A DNA stretch of 26,154 bases from CAZVYN01 sp964631125 (GTDB taxonomy: Bacteria > Eisenbacteria > RBG-16-71-46 > CAIMUX01): assembly GCA_964631125.1 (NCBI GenBank), contig CAZVYN010000062.1:1-26154 (forward strand), written 5' to 3'. The notes under the pieces were generated by a model. The model did no database searches. It saw only the letters and a program-made list of their open reading frames with translations, and was not told the DNA's origin. The translations under genes were made by a program, and so were the position numbers. Of this stretch, positions 7,535 to 16,640 are shown piece after piece; position 1 is the first letter of the stretch; each line of letters starts with the position of its first letter.

Positions 7535-8467
7535 TCAAGGGGCGAGATACCCCCCGTAGATCAGTTCGGTCACCACCTCCCCCACTCGTCCGAGCACCTG
7601 CGCCGAGAGTCGCTCCGGTCTATCCCCCGTCGTGTGCCAAGCGGGATCCCCCCACCCGATCAGGACCGAGGCTGGCACCCCTTTCCCCAGGAACGCAACG
7701 TGGTCATCGATGATGGAGTATCCGGTCGTGAGATCCCACTCCTGGAACCCCTTGCGCTTCGCGATCTCGAAGGGCAATTCGACCCACTCGGGCGCGCGCG
7801 CATGCGCGAACTGCTCCCGGGGGAAGACGGCGCCGGGCGCCCCGACCATGTCCAGGATGAGGACCGCGTCGGGCCAAGGTCCGACCCAGTTCTCGACCAT
7901 CCATTGGCTGCCGAGGCAGAACTCCTCTGGACGGTCGTGCCGGCCGAGATCTTCACCGTCGAAGAGCACCAGGTCGACGCCGATCGGCGGCGGCTGGTCG
8001 CGCAGCATCTGAGCGAGAACCGCGAGGACGGCGACGCCGGAGGCGCCGTCGTTGGCCCCCAGGATCGGGGTCTGTCGACGAGCGGGATCGGCGTCCAGAT
8101 CGGCGATCGGACGCGTGTCCCAGTGTGCGCCGAGGAGTAGACGCGGGCGGAGCTCGGGGCGCACCCGCACGATCACGTTGGTCAGCACGAGCGGGGCCCC
8201 GTCCAACGGCGAGTTGGTTTCGAAGACCTGGGACGTCCGCTCGAGACCGAGCGAGTCGAAGTAGGCGCGAAAATCGGCCAGTGCGGCGGCGTGACCGGGC
8301 GAACCGGGGGCCCGCGGCCCGAAGTCGCACTGGCGATGCACCCACCGGAGCGCGGCCTGACCGTCGAAGCGCGGCCCGGACGAAGCGCCGTCGGGCGTGG
8401 CCCGCCCAGGAACAGCCGCGAGCAGGCAGAGGAGGGCGACGAGAGCCGCGGGGCGGAAGAGGCGCAT
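7535..8467 (-). CDS. Secreted M28-family metalloenzyme, glutaminyl-peptide cyclotransferase (QC) type
   Basis: The likely reaction is cyclisation of an N-terminal Gln to pyroglutamate on exported proteins. An upstream in-frame start at 8803 lies inside sprA. The real start is the ATG at 8467 (310 residues), because it opens a signal peptide (RLFRPAALVALLCLLAAVPG, cleavage near GRA, residue 23). Conserved sites: GAHWDTR (113-119), GANDGASG (137-144, zinc Asp140), FDGED (169-173, catalytic Glu172 and zinc Asp173), LGSQWM, LDMVGAPGAVF (205-215), IDDHVAFL (253-260) and AWHTTGD (276-282, zinc His278). The blocks matching LDxxGAP, DDHxxFL and WHTxxD are more like glutaminyl cyclases than plain M28 aminopeptidases. 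It starts 17 nt after sprA, so it is probably co-transcribed. An aminopeptidase activity remains possible. Confidence 0.82.
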   Translation of the reverse strand: MRLFRPAALVALLCLLAAVPGRATPDGASSGPRFDGQAALRWVHRQCDFGPRAPGSPGHAAALADFRAYFDSLGLERTSQVFETNSPLDGAPLVLTNVIVRVRPELRPRLLLGAHWDTRPIADLDADPARRQTPILGANDGASGVAVLAVLAQMLRDQPPPIGVDLVLFDGEDLGRHDRPEEFCLGSQWMVENWVGPWPDAVLILDMVGAPGAVFPREQFAHARAPEWVELPFEIAKRKGFQEWDLTTGYSIIDDHVAFLGKGVPASVLIGWGDPAWHTTGDRPERLSAQVLGRVGEVVTELIYGGYLAP

Positions 8468-8484
8468 CCCGAGTTCCTTCCTGA

Positions 8485-11400
8485 TCAGAACGTGAAACTC
8501 GCCGAGACGGAGAGTCCGACGAATCGCTGCGTGAGAGAGCGGGTCTTGCGGTCGGTATCCTGTCCGAAGTTGATGGAAGCGCTCCCGTTGATGTTGCTCG
8601 TGAACTGGTAGCCGGCGCCCGCAATGAATTTCAAGTTCACGGAGTCTCGCCCGATCGTCGGTGTCTGCCCCCCGATTCGCGACTCGGACCGATTTGTCCT
8701 CCACTCGATGGCGCCATTGAGGTCGACGCGGGAGGTGATCGTCTTCTCCGTGTTGCTGAGCGGGACGTTGATCCGGCGCACGAGATTGAGCGTCTTCTTG
8801 CAACTCAGTCCGAGTTGCTTGTCCTCCAGTAGATCGTCTTTCTGACTGCCGGCGGTGAACGAGGTATTGCGGCTGGTGCTGGTGGCGCTGGTCAAACTGG
8901 CGGAGAGGCCGTTGTTGAACGACAGCGTGAGGTTCATGAGCGGAGCGAAGCGGTTCGTCTCGGAACGGCTCTCCAAGTTGCGCGGCGTTCCTCCATCCCC
9001 GCCTCGGCCGCGCTCTCCCAACTCACGCGAGTAGCGCGTCGTGGCCTGGATCGAACGGATGCGTTTCTGCAGACCGATCTTGTCCACGACGACGCGGGCT
9101 CCTTCCCCCCAGTTGAGGTCCAGCTCGGGCCAGCGGGTACGCCGGTCGTCCAGCCGACCCGTGTTGGTCGCGCTCTCCGACGCCGTCCGGTTGTATCTCA
9201 CGTTCACGGTGATCCGCTTCTGCCACTGCAAGACGGTGTCGAGCGCCAGCGTCTTCTGCTCCCCGTTCGCCACCGTCGAGCGGCTGAGCGCCTCGACACC
9301 GTCCCCGACTTGGTCGGACAGGCCGAGCTGATAGAGCATCGTCGGCTCCCCGCGAGTGCGGGTAACTCCATGCGTACGCGCCAGCGTGTAGTTCGCGTTG
9401 ATCACTCCGACGGTGAACGGAAGCGACCGGCGACTTCTCGCCGCGGCCGGCGGCTCTTTCGTTTCCGGCGGAGGGATCGGCTCCGTCTCCGGCGGATCGT
9501 CGGGCGTCCCGCGCGGCGGGTCGAGCACCTCGTCGGGGTCGGAGGTCTGTGGGGAGGCGGTCCGCCGGCCCCGGAGTGCGCGCACCAGTTCGCTGAACGC
9601 CAGTCGGCTGGATGCGGTGATCGACCGGTTGTTCTGGTAGTCGTTGTACCGATCCGGCTCTCCAGGGGCGGTCCCTCCGGTCCGCAGGAAACTCAGACTG
9701 GAGCCGCTGGACAGGGAGAGCCGCGGCCCCAGCGCGGCGCGCAGAACCGGAATGTCGTAGCTGGACGAGAGTGTGTGCCGGCGCTGCGTCTCTCGACCCA
9801 AGTTGGCGCCGAGCAGGGTCATCTGGTTGCGCCGCAGGAGCAGATCGCGCGACGAGTCCACGCGCCAGGTCAAGAGCGAGATCGGCCGGAACCCAGCGCC
9901 GAGCGACAGACCTGCGTTGTTCCCGCTCGGGATGGCGCTCCGCTTGAACGGCTGGGAGAGGTCGGTGCGGGTGTAGTACCGGCGAGTGGTGGTGGCGCCG
10001 GTCAACGTCGCGCTGAGACTATTCGGAAGGAACTGCAGATCGAATCCGCGCCCCTCCCGCGCACCCAGACGGAACTTGCCCAGGTCGTCTCGAGGGGAAC
10101 TCCACGCGACCGACCCGTTTCGCGTCGTGGTGGTATCGCGCTGTGTCGGCACGAGGCTGGTGCTCCGGCGGACGCTGCCGTTCACACCGAAGGGCGCCAC
10201 GAGGTAGCGGATCCACGGATTCTCCGAGGTCTCCTTACGCAACGAGAGGGAGAGTTCTCGTTCGTCTCGCTCACTGATGTCCCGGTCGGTCGGCTTGACC
10301 ACCACGAGGTCGCTGCTCGTCTGGAACTTCGGCACGCTCCGCGAGCGCGAGAGAGAGACTCGCAGCGGGGCCGAGACGCGGGCGCGCGGAACGAATCGAT
10401 CGAGCGAGATCGTCGAACTGGCGCCGATCGTGGTGTTCGTCGTCCCGCTGCCTCGATCCGAGCCGATCTTCAGGAAGTCGGCGTTGGTGCGGACGAAGTT
10501 CGTATTGAAGCTCAGCAGATCGGAGAAGTTGCCGCTGATGCCGAAGCGGGACGCGATGCCCGTGTCGCGCTTCACCTCCGTCAACCTGAGTTCGTCGATC
10601 CAGACGTTGCCCGAGACCAGTTCGGTCGGCCCGCTGTTCTCGACGTAGAGCGCGATCCGCTGGATGCTGGTCAGGCTCGGACTGCCCTTGCGCCGAAGGA
10701 TGACGCCCCCCCCCAGATCGTGTTCGACAAACCCGGTCGTCGAGTCGGGCGCATCCAACTGGAGCTGCGCCAGGACCGCGAAGTCGAGCCGGACGAGGTC
10801 CCAGTCCCGCGGCACCGGCCGACGAAATTCGTAGTAGTTGGTCGTGTCGCTGTTGGCGTCGCGACACAACCGGAGCGCGAACGTCAGATCGGCGTCTCCC
10901 TGGTCCAGTCGACTGTTCAGGTACAGCTCGAGGTTCTCGTAGAGCGTGTAGTCCTGCTTCGTGGGATACGGTCGGTAGATCGAGGCGCGGTGACCCGGCT
11001 GCAGGCGACGCAGCTCCAGGGTGATCGACTGCTCGCGTTCGGTCAGATTGTTCTGTTCGCCTGGCGTGAACGGAGGCTGATAGACAGCCGCGTCGTCCTT
11101 GTTGTTGAGCACACTGACGAAGAAGTTCTCACCGTCGACCAGGAGGGAGTCCGGCAGCGGGCGGTCGCGTTCATCGGCCAGCGGCCCTTCGTACCAGCGG
11201 TTCCCGGTGATCTCGATCCCTCCGATCTGGAAGCGAGTGGAGTCCTCGAATCCTGAGAGGGAGATCCTCGCGTGGAAGATGCGGTCCCACGTCGGTTGGA
11301 TCCCGCCTCCGGCGATCGCGGTGACGAGCGAGTCGCTCTGCAGCGGAATGCGAATCCGACGCCAGCCGTTGTCGAGGTCGATCGGGAACTCGAGGCTCTG

Positions 11401-14400
11401 GCCAGGACTCCGCACGACGTAGTCGCGATAGACGTCGGTCTCCCAGAGGGTCGAATCGGCGAGATCGATCTCCAGTTGGAAGTAGCTGTTCAAGCTGTCG
11501 AGCGATCCGTTGCCGTTCATATCCTCGGTGTCGAGATCCTGATTCCCCTCCAGCCCGTTGACGAAGGCATACTTCCGCGGATTGTTCTCATTGACCTCGT
11601 CATCGAAGTCATAGTCGTCGAGCGGATCGTCGCCGGCGCGGCCCGAGAGGATGCCGTCGAGCCCGGTGTCCTCCTCCAGCTCGTTGCTCTCGTCCAGGCG
11701 CCCGTCGCCCTGAGTGTCCTCGGTGTCCAGTCGGTTGTTCGGCCCCTCCACTTGCCGCTGATCGCGCGGGAGCCGGAGCGTCTTCGGATCTTGGCGTTTC
11801 CACTGAGCGTCCTCGCTGACTCGGCCCAGGTCGATCGTCAGCTTTCCGCGCCGACGGCCCTCGTTGGAATTGGCGTCGTAGCGAACGAAATCGTTCACCC
11901 AGACATCGAGGAACTGCGCCCGGGAGAAGTCGATGCCGCTCTTCGAGAGCGGCTGCACGAGCCCCACCCAGGAGCGCTCCCGCTCCTGCACGGATTCGCC
12001 CGCAGGGAAGAGTCGCAGTTCGAGCACCGTGCGATTGTCGTCGCCTTCTCGCGGATCGAGTGTCGGCTGTAGGTCTCCTTCTTGGACGACGGAACGCGGC
12101 GTGTACCACCACGCTTCGCCCCGCGCGAAAGGGATCTCCGCCGCCGCCAGCCCGGAGACGGCCCCGACCGGCGGGCCGGCGGGACGCCACGTCCGGCGGT
12201 TCATCGAAAGTGAATAGACATCCTTCGCGCCGTCGAAGTCGTCGATGTAGAGCTTGTTCTCCGTATTCGGATTCGGGAGCGAGATGCCGAGTCCCGCATC
12301 GATGTCGAGCCGAGACGGCTGGCGAGCGTCGACACCGGGGAGCGCATCGGCGAACTGCGTCATCAGCCAAGACTCGGTCCGGTAGGTCGTGGCGAACTCT
12401 CCGACCAGCGTCCGACTCGGCTCCTCTCCGAGCCGCGGCCGACGACCCTGGAGCCCGGGCACGCCGCTCTTTCCCTCGAACAGCCACGCCGTCGAGAACT
12501 TCAACTTGCTGTCGGTCGGCTTGTACGACGCCGCCGCTCCCGCCAACGTCTTCTGACTTCCGCCACCGAACGGCAGATACGAGTAGGTCACACGCACGTC
12601 GTCGGTGAAGCTCACCTGCGCTGCGTCCAGGAGCTCGACCTCACCCAGGTCGTAGTCGATCTGATAGTCGATGTCGCGACGAAGCGTCCGACCGGCCGCG
12701 GTCACCACTTCGCTCCCTGGCAGGATGTTGAACGCGTTGAGCTGGATGTTCGAGACGGCGCTGCGGTAGGTGACCTCGAGGTAGTAGCGGCTGTCATCCT
12801 GCGGGCTCGGGTGCGTCAGCCGGTCGTAGACGCGCGGCGCGCGATAGGCGCCGGTTCCCTGCGGGCCGGGGAGCGTATTCACGCGCTCCTTTCGCGGATC
12901 GTCCGGTCCCCCGGGATTGAAGCGGCAATACCCGAATCCAGGCTCCCACGGCTCCGGGTCGAGGCAGAGATCCGAAGAGTCGGGATCGAACGGACGCAGG
13001 TCGGGGAAGAACAGGATTCCGTCGGGGTAGCTGATGAACTCGGGGTCGACGAGCCGATCGGTCCCCGGCACGGGATCGCTACCGGTCTTCTGCTGCAAGT
13101 CCAGCCCCGTCATCTCCAAGAACGTGACGTCGTCGATCCCGTCCGGCTGATCACTCGCCCCTTCCGTCCGCTTCAGACGGATCCTGAGCGAGAATCCCTC
13201 TTCCAGGATGTCGCGACCGCCGAGGTCGTAGATGTTCTTGAGTTCGAGATTCCGGATCGGGGCGAACGGACCCTTGGTCAGGTCGGTGTCGAGGAAAGTG
13301 GCCCCGTGCCGAATCATCTTCAGTTGGAGAGGATTCTCCTGCGACGGATTCTGCACCAGTTGCCCGACCTGGAACGACCCGGCGAGCTCACCGCGGGTGT
13401 TGATCTGGCGTCCGCGATAGACAACGGCGAGGACATCGATCTCTCCGAGCGCGCGCGTCAGCTCCAGGACCGGCTGACCGGCGTAGAACGAGCGCCGGAT
13501 CTGGTAGTCGCCGTCGGCCCCCGGGCGGAGTTCACGAAAGTACTTCTGACCGCTGTACTGCGCGGGATCGCCGGGGACCGGCGGAAGACCATCCAGCGTC
13601 GCTACGCCTGGGACCGCCAAGTCCTGCGTGTTGTTGCTCTCGAGCTGGTCGTCGACGAAGACGTGGAGCGAGTCATCGATCACGTCCCAGGGCGGAAGGT
13701 CGGGGTCACGCAAGAAGAAGTAGCGGCCGCTGACATACTCTAGATCCTGGATCTCTTCCGTGCGCGTCTCGGCCGACCGCGTGACCGCCTTGCTGTCGCT
13801 GCGTCCTTCCTGTTTCGACAGGATCATGTTCACGTCGACGTCGGCCAATCGCGCCAACGCGCTCACGCCGAAGAGTCCCTCCACCCGGCTGTTGAACGTC
13901 ACGTACTGCGTGCCGGGGAGGACGAGGTTGGTGTTGCCGAGATCGACCGACTGGAGAATCTCGTCTTCGTAGCCCTTGTATCGAATCTTGATCCGGTTGG
14001 CGAGCGGCGTGGTCGTCTGACTCGACTGGTCGACGTCGACCGAAACCTTGTCGCCGATCGTGCCGGTGAGTTGCAGGTTCAGTTCCTGCACCATGTCGAG
14101 CTGCGGGAACTTCGACTGCGTCTTCCCCAACTCGGTCTTCTTCTCTTCCGGACGCCAGCGGCTGGTGCCGCTGAAGGTGATCCGTTCGCTGCCGCGCACA
14201 CTCAGCTTCGGTTCGCCCTTACCGAAGATCCCCTGCAGTTGCGACGGCATCGGAATCGGAATGTTGAAATCGATGAGCCCGTCCCCCTGCCCCTGAGTGG
14301 CGCGCGTCCTGACGCCGGTGACTCGCTGCTTCTCCCACTCGGCCTGCAGAGTCTGACGACTGAGGGCCGTCAAGTACTGGGGCAACGTGAATCGAACGCG

Positions 14401-15174
14401 GGGACCGACGATGTCATCGCGACGCAGCCGCGCCACCTCGACCACGCCATCTTCCAAGAGCGGAGTTACCTGGAGAGACATCCGTTCGGGCGGATCGAGG
14501 CTCGGCGTGTCGGGGGGGAACAGTCGGAGGCCGAAGCTGTCGGCGCGCGCCTGCAAGAGCGGCGACATCAGATTGCCGCCACGCAGAACGTCACGGCTCC
14601 GCCACCGGGTCACGAGTCGCGTGAGGACTCCTTCGTCACCCGGCCAGAACCCCTTCCGGAACCGCCAAGGACCGACCGCTGCGCCGGGGAAGAGGCCCAT
14701 CTCCTCTGTGGTAGGCGCGATCGGGCCAGCCGCCGTCGGGGGCGAGGAAAGGATCGTTCCGCCGGTCGGGGCCAGCATGCTGTCGGAGGGACCGCCGGGG
14801 CGCAGCGCCGGGAAGTCCAGCGCGGGGACGACCGTGTCTCCCTCAGCCGGGAGGACCGTCGAGTCGACTAACGCATCTTCGAGCGTGACCGGAGCAGCAA
14901 GCGAATCACGGAAGAGCGAATCCGGGATCTGGCCACCCGGAGACGGAGCGTCGAAGGAGGAGTCCGGCGTCTGTGGCCGCGTCGGACTCGAGATCAACAG
15001 CAGAACGGCGAGCAGGACGAGCCCGCTCACCGCACAGACCCCGCGGCTGAGGCGCGTCACGCGCCGATTTGAGATCAATGGATCATTCCACGCGCGTCCT
15101 GGACCGCCGAACCTTGGTCGGGCCGTCGGGGTCCGGAGTTCCTTCCCTGGGCGAGGCGCATATACTCCATCCAC
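8485..15174 (-). CDS. sprA: SprA/Sov-like giant outer-membrane protein (type IX secretion translocon family)
   Basis: In Bacteroidota SprA is the about 36-strand outer-membrane barrel that forms the type IX secretion channel. This 2229-residue product has the right size. A signal segment covers about 50-62, then a Pro/Ser-rich stretch. SprA-type motifs follow: KIRYKGYEDEILQSVDLGN (about 396-414) with VTFNSRVEGLFGVSALARL; IQDLEYVSGRYFF; YLEVTYRSAVSNIQLNAFNI; and VWIDELRLTEVKRDTG (about 1525-1540). The C-terminal half is rich in beta-strand-like Arg/Ser/Thr segments and ends in Phe (SVSASFTF). Two DTEDxxGxGxLD motifs (about 1150 and 1215) resemble calcium loops. The ATG at 15174 has no spaced ribosome site; TTG 15078 or GTG 15060, just before the signal segment, are good alternatives. 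Divergent from lptF; no other type IX gene is visible. Confidence 0.88.
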   Translation of the reverse strand: MDGVYAPRPGKELRTPTARPRFGGPGRAWNDPLISNRRVTRLSRGVCAVSGLVLLAVLLLISSPTRPQTPDSSFDAPSPGGQIPDSLFRDSLAAPVTLEDALVDSTVLPAEGDTVVPALDFPALRPGGPSDSMLAPTGGTILSSPPTAAGPIAPTTEEMGLFPGAAVGPWRFRKGFWPGDEGVLTRLVTRWRSRDVLRGGNLMSPLLQARADSFGLRLFPPDTPSLDPPERMSLQVTPLLEDGVVEVARLRRDDIVGPRVRFTLPQYLTALSRQTLQAEWEKQRVTGVRTRATQGQGDGLIDFNIPIPMPSQLQGIFGKGEPKLSVRGSERITFSGTSRWRPEEKKTELGKTQSKFPQLDMVQELNLQLTGTIGDKVSVDVDQSSQTTTPLANRIKIRYKGYEDEILQSVDLGNTNLVLPGTQYVTFNSRVEGLFGVSALARLADVDVNMILSKQEGRSDSKAVTRSAETRTEEIQDLEYVSGRYFFLRDPDLPPWDVIDDSLHVFVDDQLESNNTQDLAVPGVATLDGLPPVPGDPAQYSGQKYFRELRPGADGDYQIRRSFYAGQPVLELTRALGEIDVLAVVYRGRQINTRGELAGSFQVGQLVQNPSQENPLQLKMIRHGATFLDTDLTKGPFAPIRNLELKNIYDLGGRDILEEGFSLRIRLKRTEGASDQPDGIDDVTFLEMTGLDLQQKTGSDPVPGTDRLVDPEFISYPDGILFFPDLRPFDPDSSDLCLDPEPWEPGFGYCRFNPGGPDDPRKERVNTLPGPQGTGAYRAPRVYDRLTHPSPQDDSRYYLEVTYRSAVSNIQLNAFNILPGSEVVTAAGRTLRRDIDYQIDYDLGEVELLDAAQVSFTDDVRVTYSYLPFGGGSQKTLAGAAASYKPTDSKLKFSTAWLFEGKSGVPGLQGRRPRLGEEPSRTLVGEFATTYRTESWLMTQFADALPGVDARQPSRLDIDAGLGISLPNPNTENKLYIDDFDGAKDVYSLSMNRRTWRPAGPPVGAVSGLAAAEIPFARGEAWWYTPRSVVQEGDLQPTLDPREGDDNRTVLELRLFPAGESVQERERSWVGLVQPLSKSGIDFSRAQFLDVWVNDFVRYDANSNEGRRRGKLTIDLGRVSEDAQWKRQDPKTLRLPRDQRQVEGPNNRLDTEDTQGDGRLDESNELEEDTGLDGILSGRAGDDPLDDYDFDDEVNENNPRKYAFVNGLEGNQDLDTEDMNGNGSLDSLNSYFQLEIDLADSTLWETDVYRDYVVRSPGQSLEFPIDLDNGWRRIRIPLQSDSLVTAIAGGGIQPTWDRIFHARISLSGFEDSTRFQIGGIEITGNRWYEGPLADERDRPLPDSLLVDGENFFVSVLNNKDDAAVYQPPFTPGEQNNLTEREQSITLELRRLQPGHRASIYRPYPTKQDYTLYENLELYLNSRLDQGDADLTFALRLCRDANSDTTNYYEFRRPVPRDWDLVRLDFAVLAQLQLDAPDSTTGFVEHDLGGGVILRRKGSPSLTSIQRIALYVENSGPTELVSGNVWIDELRLTEVKRDTGIASRFGISGNFSDLLSFNTNFVRTNADFLKIGSDRGSGTTNTTIGASSTISLDRFVPRARVSAPLRVSLSRSRSVPKFQTSSDLVVVKPTDRDISERDERELSLSLRKETSENPWIRYLVAPFGVNGSVRRSTSLVPTQRDTTTTRNGSVAWSSPRDDLGKFRLGAREGRGFDLQFLPNSLSATLTGATTTRRYYTRTDLSQPFKRSAIPSGNNAGLSLGAGFRPISLLTWRVDSSRDLLLRRNQMTLLGANLGRETQRRHTLSSSYDIPVLRAALGPRLSLSSGSSLSFLRTGGTAPGEPDRYNDYQNNRSITASSRLAFSELVRALRGRRTASPQTSDPDEVLDPPRGTPDDPPETEPIPPPETKEPPAAARSRRSLPFTVGVINANYTLARTHGVTRTRGEPTMLYQLGLSDQVGDGVEALSRSTVANGEQKTLALDTVLQWQKRITVNVRYNRTASESATNTGRLDDRRTRWPELDLNWGEGARVVVDKIGLQKRIRSIQATTRYSRELGERGRGGDGGTPRNLESRSETNRFAPLMNLTLSFNNGLSASLTSATSTSRNTSFTAGSQKDDLLEDKQLGLSCKKTLNLVRRINVPLSNTEKTITSRVDLNGAIEWRTNRSESRIGGQTPTIGRDSVNLKFIAGAGYQFTSNINGSASINFGQDTDRKTRSLTQRFVGLSVSASFTF
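15139..15166 (+). promoter_or_regulatory. Possible sigma-70 promoter for lptFG
   Basis: TATACT at 15161-15166 matches the -10 box well. A poor -35 candidate, TTCCTT (15139-15144), lies 16 bp upstream. This would give an 80-nt leader before lptF. If sprA starts at 15078 or 15060, this element is intergenic. Confidence 0.35.
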
Positions 15175-15251
15175 CCGAAGGGGTTTCGCCGTCGGGGGCG
15201 GTCGCGCGCGGTTGTGGAATGTTCGATCTCGGAGTGTGTGATCTGAGGGCC

Positions 15252-16640
15252 ATGATCCTGGAGCGTTACATCGCCCGGTCTCTGATCGGGCCGTTCTGTC
15301 TGGGCTTCGGAGTCGTCACATTCCTCCTGATGATGGAGATGCTGCTCGACCTCCTCGACCTCATCCTCGGCAAGGGGATTCCGATCGGGACCGTCGCTCG
15401 CCTCTTCCTCCTCGCCCTCGGCTGGATCCTGGCCCTATCTGTTCCCTGCGGCGTGTTGGTCGCGTCGCTCATGACCTTCGGCCGCATGAGCCAGGACAAC
15501 GAGATCACCGCCTTGCGCGCCAGCGGGGTGCACCTGTTCCGCGTGCTGGGCCCTGCTGTCGCGCTGGGCGGGATTGTGGCGATCGGCCTCATCCTCTTCA
15601 ACAACTACGTCTTGCCCAAGACGAACTACGCCTACGCGACGCTGCTGCAGGACATCACGCGAAGGCGGCCCACGGCCGAGATCCGCGCCGGCGTGCTGAT
15701 CGAGGACTGGCCCGGCTACGAGTTGTTCCTCCGCCGACTCGACGACCGAACCGGCGAGATGACCGACGTCGTCATCCTCGATGCGACGCAGTCGCCGCAG
15801 TCTCCCCGAACGATCGTCGCGCGTCGAGGGTTCGTCCACTACCGCCCCGCAGAGCAGTCGCTCACGCTCGACCTGGAGGATGGCGAGATCCACGAGGCGA
15901 TCCCGTCCTCGCCGAAGGGCGAGTACCGGAGGCTCCGTTTCGAACACCAGATCTTGCTCCTCGCGCAGGAGGCCGACCTCTGGCGGCAAACCGGCGCGCG
16001 CCGGCCCGGACAGCGCGAGATGTCGGTAGACCAGATGCAGGCGGAGGTGGACCGCCTGGCGAAGGAACGTGCGCTGGGAGAGGCGCGCATCACCGAACAG
16101 CTCCAACTGATCTCGCTCGAGTCTCCCGCGGAGGTCGATCGACTCGATCCCGAAGGGGTGCTTCCGCGGGTCGGACTCGGTCACGCGTTGGGCTCGGTCA
16201 TCCGGCGTTGGATCGGACGGGAGGCCGCCCCCGACTCCACCCTGACCGCGCTGGATGGCGCCACTCGCCGGACGATCGACGAGATCCGGGCCCAACAGCG
16301 AGACAACGCGAATCTGTCGCGACGGATCGACGAGTATCGGGTCGAGGTGCACAAGAAGTTCTCGATCCCGGCCGCGTGCGTGGTCTTCGTCCTACTCGGC
16401 GCGCCGCTCGGAATGCGCGCTCGGCGCGGCGGCCTCGCGGCGGGGTTCCTCAGCGTCGGCTTCTTCGTCTTCTACTATCTCTGCCTGATCGGAGGCGAAC
16501 AGTTGGCCGATCGCGAATTGCTCTCGCCGGCGGTCGCCATGTGGCTCCCGAATGTCGTGCTCGGCGCCGTCGGCGCGTGGCTTACTCTCGGAGCGCTCCG
16601 CACCGGGCAGGCGCCCCGAAGGTCACAGAAGGCCGGATGA
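15252..16640 (+). CDS. lptF: Lipopolysaccharide export permease LptF (YjgP/YjgQ family)
   Basis: LptF and LptG form the inner-membrane permease that, with the LptB ATPase, extracts lipopolysaccharide for transport to the outer membrane. The start MILERYIARSLIGPFCLGFG is the family N-terminus. An upstream in-frame start at 15069 is unlikely because it precedes the first membrane helix by about 60 residues. Membrane segments lie near 10-35, 50-75 and 98-118, then a beta-jellyroll periplasmic part (about 120-245), then segments near 370-388, 395-412 and 428-448. The 462 residues exceed the usual about 370 because of a hydrophilic, helix-rich insertion (about 255-365) before the fourth helix. The stop overlaps the lptG ATG as ATGA, implying coupled translation. 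Confidence 0.9.
   Translation: MILERYIARSLIGPFCLGFGVVTFLLMMEMLLDLLDLILGKGIPIGTVARLFLLALGWILALSVPCGVLVASLMTFGRMSQDNEITALRASGVHLFRVLGPAVALGGIVAIGLILFNNYVLPKTNYAYATLLQDITRRRPTAEIRAGVLIEDWPGYELFLRRLDDRTGEMTDVVILDATQSPQSPRTIVARRGFVHYRPAEQSLTLDLEDGEIHEAIPSSPKGEYRRLRFEHQILLLAQEADLWRQTGARRPGQREMSVDQMQAEVDRLAKERALGEARITEQLQLISLESPAEVDRLDPEGVLPRVGLGHALGSVIRRWIGREAAPDSTLTALDGATRRTIDEIRAQQRDNANLSRRIDEYRVEVHKKFSIPAACVVFVLLGAPLGMRARRGGLAAGFLSVGFFVFYYLCLIGGEQLADRELLSPAVAMWLPNVVLGAVGAWLTLGALRTGQAPRRSQKAG

Noticed and set aside
8468..8803. N-terminal 112-residue extension of the glutaminyl cyclase
   Set aside because: It lies entirely inside the sprA coding region in another frame, is Arg/Gln/His-rich, and precedes a clear signal peptide with its own ATG and ribosome site.
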